Source of the DNA: Clostridia bacterium
GTDB taxonomy: Bacteria > Bacillota > Clostridia > Christensenellales > Borkfalkiaceae
DNA: 10,078 bases
Direction: 5' to 3'
Assembly (NCBI GenBank): GCA_021205485.1
Contig: JAJPXK010000003.1
Location: forward strand, 1 to 10,078
Shown: positions 7,117-10,078 of the stretch, piece by piece
Layout: every line of letters starts with the position of its first letter
Position numbering within the stretch: position 1 is the stretch's first letter
Position numbers and translations under genes: made by a program
The notes under the pieces: model-generated
The model's database searches: none
What the model was told of the DNA's origin: nothing
Seen by the model: only the letters and a program-made list of their open reading frames with translations

Positions 7117-7204
7117 GCCGCCCCTATTAGGGGCGGGGGGACCGCTTGCGGTGGAGGGGTTCAAACCCCTCAGGCCTTCGGCCAGCTCCCCTAATAAGGG
7201 AGCC
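7117..7204. repeat. Palindromic MITE-like intergenic element with nested hairpins
   Basis: Nearly all of the 149-base gap between infB and rbfA is self-complementary. In order: CCGCCCC/GGGGCGG (7118-7136), ACCGC/GCGGT (7141-7152), GAGGGGTT/AACCCCTC (7154-7171), GGCC/GGCC (7173-7183) and GCTCCC/GGGAGC (7185-7203). The ends also match each other as an inverted repeat: 7121-7133 against 7188-7200 agree at 12 of 13 positions, so the whole unit folds as one imperfect palindrome centred at 7162-7163. No T-run follows the hairpins, so it is not a standard terminator. Similar palindromic units ending in a GCTCCC...GGGAGC hairpin recur in gut Clostridia genomes in my recollection; this was not searched. 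It may be a non-autonomous mobile repeat and may also affect readthrough into rbfA. Confidence 0.7.
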
Positions 7205-7237
7205 TTAATAAAGAAAGAATTTTCAGGAGGTAAACAT

Positions 7238-7585
7238 ATGAAAGGACAACGCGGCGCGAGACTCGCAAGCGAATTTCAGAAAGAAATAACGGACATAATA
7301 TCCCGCGATTTAAGGAATAAAGTTCCCGAACTTTCGGCTATTATCTCCGTTACGGGGGCAGATATCGCCCCGGACTTAAAAACAGCCAAGATATACTTAA
7401 GCATCTTTGACCCTGACGAACAGAAGAGGCAGCGCTCCTTTGAAACTATAAAGGAAAACGCCGGCTTTATCCGCCACGAGTTATCTTCAAGGATGAGCAT
7501 CCGCACCGTTCCCGTTCTTGCGTTTATTTTAGACGTCAGCGCGGAGTACGGCACGCATATAGACGAAATATTAAAAAATTTGTAA
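7238..7585 (+). CDS. rbfA: RbfA, 30S ribosome-binding maturation factor
   Basis: RbfA is a single KH-fold protein that binds immature 30S subunits near the 5' end of 16S rRNA and helps final maturation. The 115 residues are the usual length. Family features are the N-terminal RGARLASEFQKEITDII helix, the strand with GADIAPDLKTAKIYLS, and the C-terminal RTVPVLAFILD segment. ATG 7238 is chosen because a perfect AGGAGG (7225-7230) lies 7 bases upstream; a longer frame from 7151 would begin inside the palindromic element. The gene is cut off from infB by that element, so its expression may depend on readthrough or on an unseen promoter. nrnA follows after 13 bases. Confidence 0.94.
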   Translation: MKGQRGARLASEFQKEITDIISRDLRNKVPELSAIISVTGADIAPDLKTAKIYLSIFDPDEQKRQRSFETIKENAGFIRHELSSRMSIRTVPVLAFILDVSAEYGTHIDEILKNL

Positions 7586-7598
7586 CAGGGGGGACAGT

Positions 7599-8561
7599 AT
7601 GGCAGACAACGCTTTAGAGGCGGCGGCCGAACAACTTAAAAAAGCAACCACGGCGGCGATTTTCTGCCACATACGCCCCGACGGCGACGCGTTAGGCAGC
7701 GGCATGGCGCTGTGCCTCGCGATGCGGGCGGCGGGCAAAAAGGCCTACCTTATCTGCGAAGAAAAGGCTCCCGAAAAGTTTTTATTCCTTCCCGCCCTCT
7801 CAGAAATCGCGGTAGGAATGCCCGAAGCGGACTACGACTTGCTTGTAGCCGTAGACTGCGCCGAAGAGGGCCGTTTAGGGGCGTTCGCCGAGGCATATTC
7901 CCGTTTCAAAGGCGTTACCGTAAACATAGACCACCACATTTCCAACACCAATTACGCGATGTATAACTGCGTCAGGGAGTGTTCGGCTACGTGCGAGCTT
8001 CTGCCCGACGTGTTTGACGCCGCGGGCTTTGAAATCACCAAAGATATAGCCGACCTTCTTATGTTAGGCCTTATAACCGACAGCGGCAGTTTTTGCCATA
8101 AAGACGTAACCGAAAAGACCTTTCTTTCGGCCGCGAGGCTGGTAAAGGCGGGCGCCGACGTAAACACCATAAGCTACAATATGTTCTCTCACCAGAAAAA
8201 GTGCCGGGCCCTGTTGTATGCGAGGGCTATGAAAAGCCTTCGCTTCGCCCTGTCGGACGCCCTCGCCATAATCTGCGTCACAAGCGACGACATTTTAAAG
8301 ACGGGCGCCGAGCAGTCTATGACCGAAGGTTTTGTAGACTTTCCCCTGTCTATAGACGGGGTAGAAGTGGCGGCTTCGCTTATGGAAGTAAAGCGGGGGC
8401 AGTTTAAAATTTCGCTTCGCAGCAAGGGAACGGTAAACGTAAACAAAGTCGCGTCCGTATTCGGCGGGGGCGGCCACGTGCTAGCGAGCGGCTGTATGAT
8501 TTTCGGCGAGTACGAAGAGGTGGTAGAACGCCTCACCTACGCCGTATACCAATATATGTAA
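7599..8561 (+). CDS. nrnA: NrnA-type DHH/DHHA1 phosphoesterase (nano-RNase and pAp phosphatase)
   Basis: NrnA-type enzymes degrade 2-5 nt RNA fragments and dephosphorylate 3'-phosphoadenosine 5'-phosphate, using manganese. The 320-residue length fits. The DHH domain has HIRPDGDALGS (His 24, Asp 28, Asp 30), Asp 86 in AVDCAEE, the namesake DHH at 111-113 and Asp 161 in GLITDSGSF. The DHHA1 substrate domain at the C-terminus has GGGGH at 289-293. All expected metal ligands are present, so it should be active. The Shine-Dalgarno is a run of G at 7588-7593. In Clostridia nrnA commonly lies between rbfA and truB, as here. truB begins three bases after its stop. Confidence 0.93.
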   Translation: MADNALEAAAEQLKKATTAAIFCHIRPDGDALGSGMALCLAMRAAGKKAYLICEEKAPEKFLFLPALSEIAVGMPEADYDLLVAVDCAEEGRLGAFAEAYSRFKGVTVNIDHHISNTNYAMYNCVRECSATCELLPDVFDAAGFEITKDIADLLMLGLITDSGSFCHKDVTEKTFLSAARLVKAGADVNTISYNMFSHQKKCRALLYARAMKSLRFALSDALAIICVTSDDILKTGAEQSMTEGFVDFPLSIDGVEVAASLMEVKRGQFKISLRSKGTVNVNKVASVFGGGGHVLASGCMIFGEYEEVVERLTYAVYQYM

Positions 8562-8564
8562 AAT

Positions 8565-9430
8565 ATGGATTCAACTGGCAATATTACGGGGTTTATCAAC
8601 ATAAATAAGCGCGAAGGGGCAAGCTCGGCGCAGGAAGTCGCCGTCATAAAAAGGCTTGCAAAGACCCCTTGCGGACATATGGGCACGCTGGATCCTATGG
8701 CGGGCGGAGTTCTTCCCGTGGCGATAGGCAAAGCGGCGAGGCTGTTCGATTATTTTTTGTCAAAACGCAAAACTTACGTCGCGGAGTTTACCTTCGGGAT
8801 AAGCTCAGACACTCTGGATACCACGGGCGACGTTAATATAATTGCGGCAGAATACCCGCCGAGGACGAAATAAAGGCGGTTATCCCCCGTTTTATCGGGG
8901 ATATAATGCAGACGCCGCCCCTTTACAGCGCCAAAAACATAAACGGCGAAAGGGGGTACGAACTTGCAAGGCGGGGCGAAGAATTTACCCTTCCGCCTAA
9001 GCGGGTTACGGTATACGATATAAAACTTCTCGGCAAGGTTTCTGCGGATGCGTATTCTTTTGAAATCGAATGCGGAGGCGGTACTTATATACGCTCCCTC
9101 GCGAGGGATATCGCGGCAGAAATAGGTACCTTCGCCGCGATGAGCAGATTAAAGCGTACAAAAAGCGGCGTGTTTACAATAGAAAATTCTGTGAGTACGG
9201 CGCAATTAACGCCCGAAAATTTCAGGGATTTTATTATCCCTACCGACAGCGTAATATCCTTCCCCGCGGCGTTTCTTACCGCATCGGAAGAAAAAAAGTT
9301 AATAAACGGCGTTCCCGTAAGTAAAGGTCTTGCAAAAGGAGAGTATAAAATATACCTCGCAGACGGAAGCTTTTACGGCATCGGTTCGTCGGACGGAATA
9401 AATTTTAAAACGAGGACAAAGCTATGTTAA
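8565..9430 (+). pseudogene. truB: TruB, tRNA pseudouridine 55 synthase, split by a one-base frameshift
   Basis: TruB makes pseudouridine 55 in the T-loop of nearly all tRNAs. The first part (8565-8873) contains the catalytic GTLDP with Asp 43, and the second part (in frame from 8861 to 9430) contains QTPPLYSAKNING, the RNA-binding TYIRSLARDI and the C-terminal domain. The frames join cleanly if one G is restored near 8861, turning CCGCCGAGG into codons for Pro-Pro-Glu. The repaired product would be ~288 residues, the usual family size. No slippery heptamer is seen at the joint, so this is either an assembly or sequencing error or a recent mutation; the good conservation on both sides favours the first. 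The ATG at 8565 has no clear Shine-Dalgarno and lies three bases after the nrnA stop, consistent with reinitiation. The end overlaps ribF by 7 bases. Confidence 0.9.
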
Positions 9431-10078
9431 CTATCGTGAACTACAAAAAGGACGAATATACTTTCCCCGCCCTTCTGGTACTTGGCTGTTTCGACGCCAT
9501 ACACATTGGCCACGCCGAACTTCTTAAAAAAGCTAAACTTCAGGCTAAGATTAACGGGCTTGATTTAGGCGTAATGATGTTCAACGGCGGCAAAGGGGGA
9601 AGGCAGGTTTATTCCTTTGAGGAAAGATGCGCCTTTCTTGAAAAATTTAACGTAAAATTTGTTTTGAATATAGATTTTACCGACGAATTTAAAAAGACGT
9701 CTTACGCAGAATTTCTTGATACGGTTGAACAGTACATAAACGTCAAGGGCTATATGAGCGGCAAAGATTTCCGTTTCGGCGCGGGCGCCAAGGGCAAGTC
9801 TGCCACATTGAAAAAATATGCCGAAGACGAAGACAACGGCGTATGGTATACGCCCGTCAAAGACGTAATTTTTGAAGGGGAAAAGGTAAGCACCACATTG
9901 ATCAAAGAGTGTCTTGAAGGCGGCCACATCTCTAAAGCCAACAGCCTTTTAGGCAGAGAATTTTCGGTAAGCGGTATAGTTTGCGACGGCAACGAAAGGG
10001 GAACGGGGGAAGGCGTTGCGGGAACAAAATTTGTGGAGTGTGACCCCGGAGCGGAGACCGGAGGAGGACGGAGGGAAA
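9424..10078 (+). CDS. ribF: RibF, riboflavin kinase/FAD synthetase, partial at the window end
   Basis: RibF makes FMN from riboflavin and then FAD from FMN. The visible 218 codons cover the N-terminal adenylyltransferase domain: LGCFDAIHIGHAELL (19-33) matches the family's nucleotide-binding LGNFDGVHLGH pattern, SGKDFRFGAGAKG matches the GxDFRFG motif, and VSTTLIKECLEGG...LLGREF matches the end of that domain. The usual PHP-containing TFxPHP segment is replaced by MMFNGGK, so the copy is divergent. The flavokinase domain should follow, but GNERG (189-193) leads into a Gly-rich stretch with no GFPTANI motif. ATG 9424 has GAGGA at 9412-9416 with a 7-base spacer and overlaps the truB stop. Assignment is good; the last ~25 codons are doubtful. 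Confidence 0.85.
   Translation, partial: MLTIVNYKKDEYTFPALLVLGCFDAIHIGHAELLKKAKLQAKINGLDLGVMMFNGGKGGRQVYSFEERCAFLEKFNVKFVLNIDFTDEFKKTSYAEFLDTVEQYINVKGYMSGKDFRFGAGAKGKSATLKKYAEDEDNGVWYTPVKDVIFEGEKVSTTLIKECLEGGHISKANSLLGREFSVSGIVCDGNERGTGEGVAGTKFVECDPGAETGGGRRE
10003..10078. other. Anomalous purine-rich end of the window, possible repeat or assembly edge
   Basis: From about 10003 the sequence becomes strongly G/A-rich: the last 37 bases contain no T, and GGAG units recur at short intervals. In the ribF frame this gives a Gly/Glu-rich peptide that does not match RibF, and neither other frame gives the expected flavokinase motif. If the window is a whole contig, ending in an interspersed repeat or low-quality tail would explain it. 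It could also be a true insertion into ribF. Confidence 0.4.

Noticed and set aside
7118..7136. GC-rich hairpin after infB as a rho-independent terminator.
   Set aside because: It is followed by a run of G rather than T, and it is one of several hairpins of a symmetric element.
7154..7171. GAGGGGTTCAAACCCCTC looks like the T-arm of a tRNA gene.
   Set aside because: With a 5-bp stem the loop would be 8 bases, not 7, and the neighbouring bases form unrelated hairpins instead of anticodon and acceptor arms. It belongs to the palindromic element.
8855..8873. Programmed -1 frameshifting in truB.
   Set aside because: No X-XXY-YYZ slippery heptamer is present in the region where the frames overlap, and TruB is not known to use frameshifting.

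Overview
This window looks like chromosomal DNA of a Bacillota bacterium of the class Clostridia, possibly a short contig from a gut lineage. The main argument is gene order: the end of ispG, a gene in the position usually held by polC, then rimP, nusA, rnpM (ylxR), ylxQ, infB, rbfA, nrnA, truB and ribF. All genes are on the plus strand, tightly packed, and often overlap by a few bases. Base composition is roughly balanced and the coding regions use ATA (Ile) and AGG (Arg) freely. The order-level placement is an inference and is not proved here.

Layout. Positions 1-416 hold the C-terminal part of ispG (isoprenoid precursor synthesis). It overlaps a 514-codon gene (409-1953) with a PolC-like N-terminal region, an OB fold and a DEDDh 3'-5' exonuclease, but no PHP domain and no polymerase. 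A strong sigma-A-type promoter (1957-1985) and a structured leader (about 1992-2114) then start the nusA-infB operon: rimP (2115-2573), nusA (2626-3732), rnpM (3732-4007), ylxQ (3991-4311) and infB (4320-7088). A palindromic, MITE-like element with several nested hairpins (7117-7204) separates infB from rbfA (7238-7585), nrnA (7599-8561), truB (8565-9430, broken by a one-base frameshift) and ribF (from 9424, running off the window).

How the genes work together. Most of the window is the classic transcription/translation maturation operon. RimP and RbfA mature the 30S subunit, NusA controls elongation, termination and antitermination, and RnpM and YlxQ are small RNA-binding proteins. IF2 places initiator tRNA, NrnA degrades nano-RNA and pAp, TruB makes pseudouridine 55 in tRNA, and RibF makes FMN and FAD.

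The most unusual item is the polymerase-less PolC-like protein in the polC position. It keeps all five exonuclease residues and carries a QSDFF pentapeptide that resembles a sliding-clamp binding motif. This suggests a stand-alone proofreading or repair subunit. Other items worth a look are the rimP leader, the intergenic element, the truB frameshift, and the last ~75 bases, where ribF stops resembling its family and becomes purine-rich.
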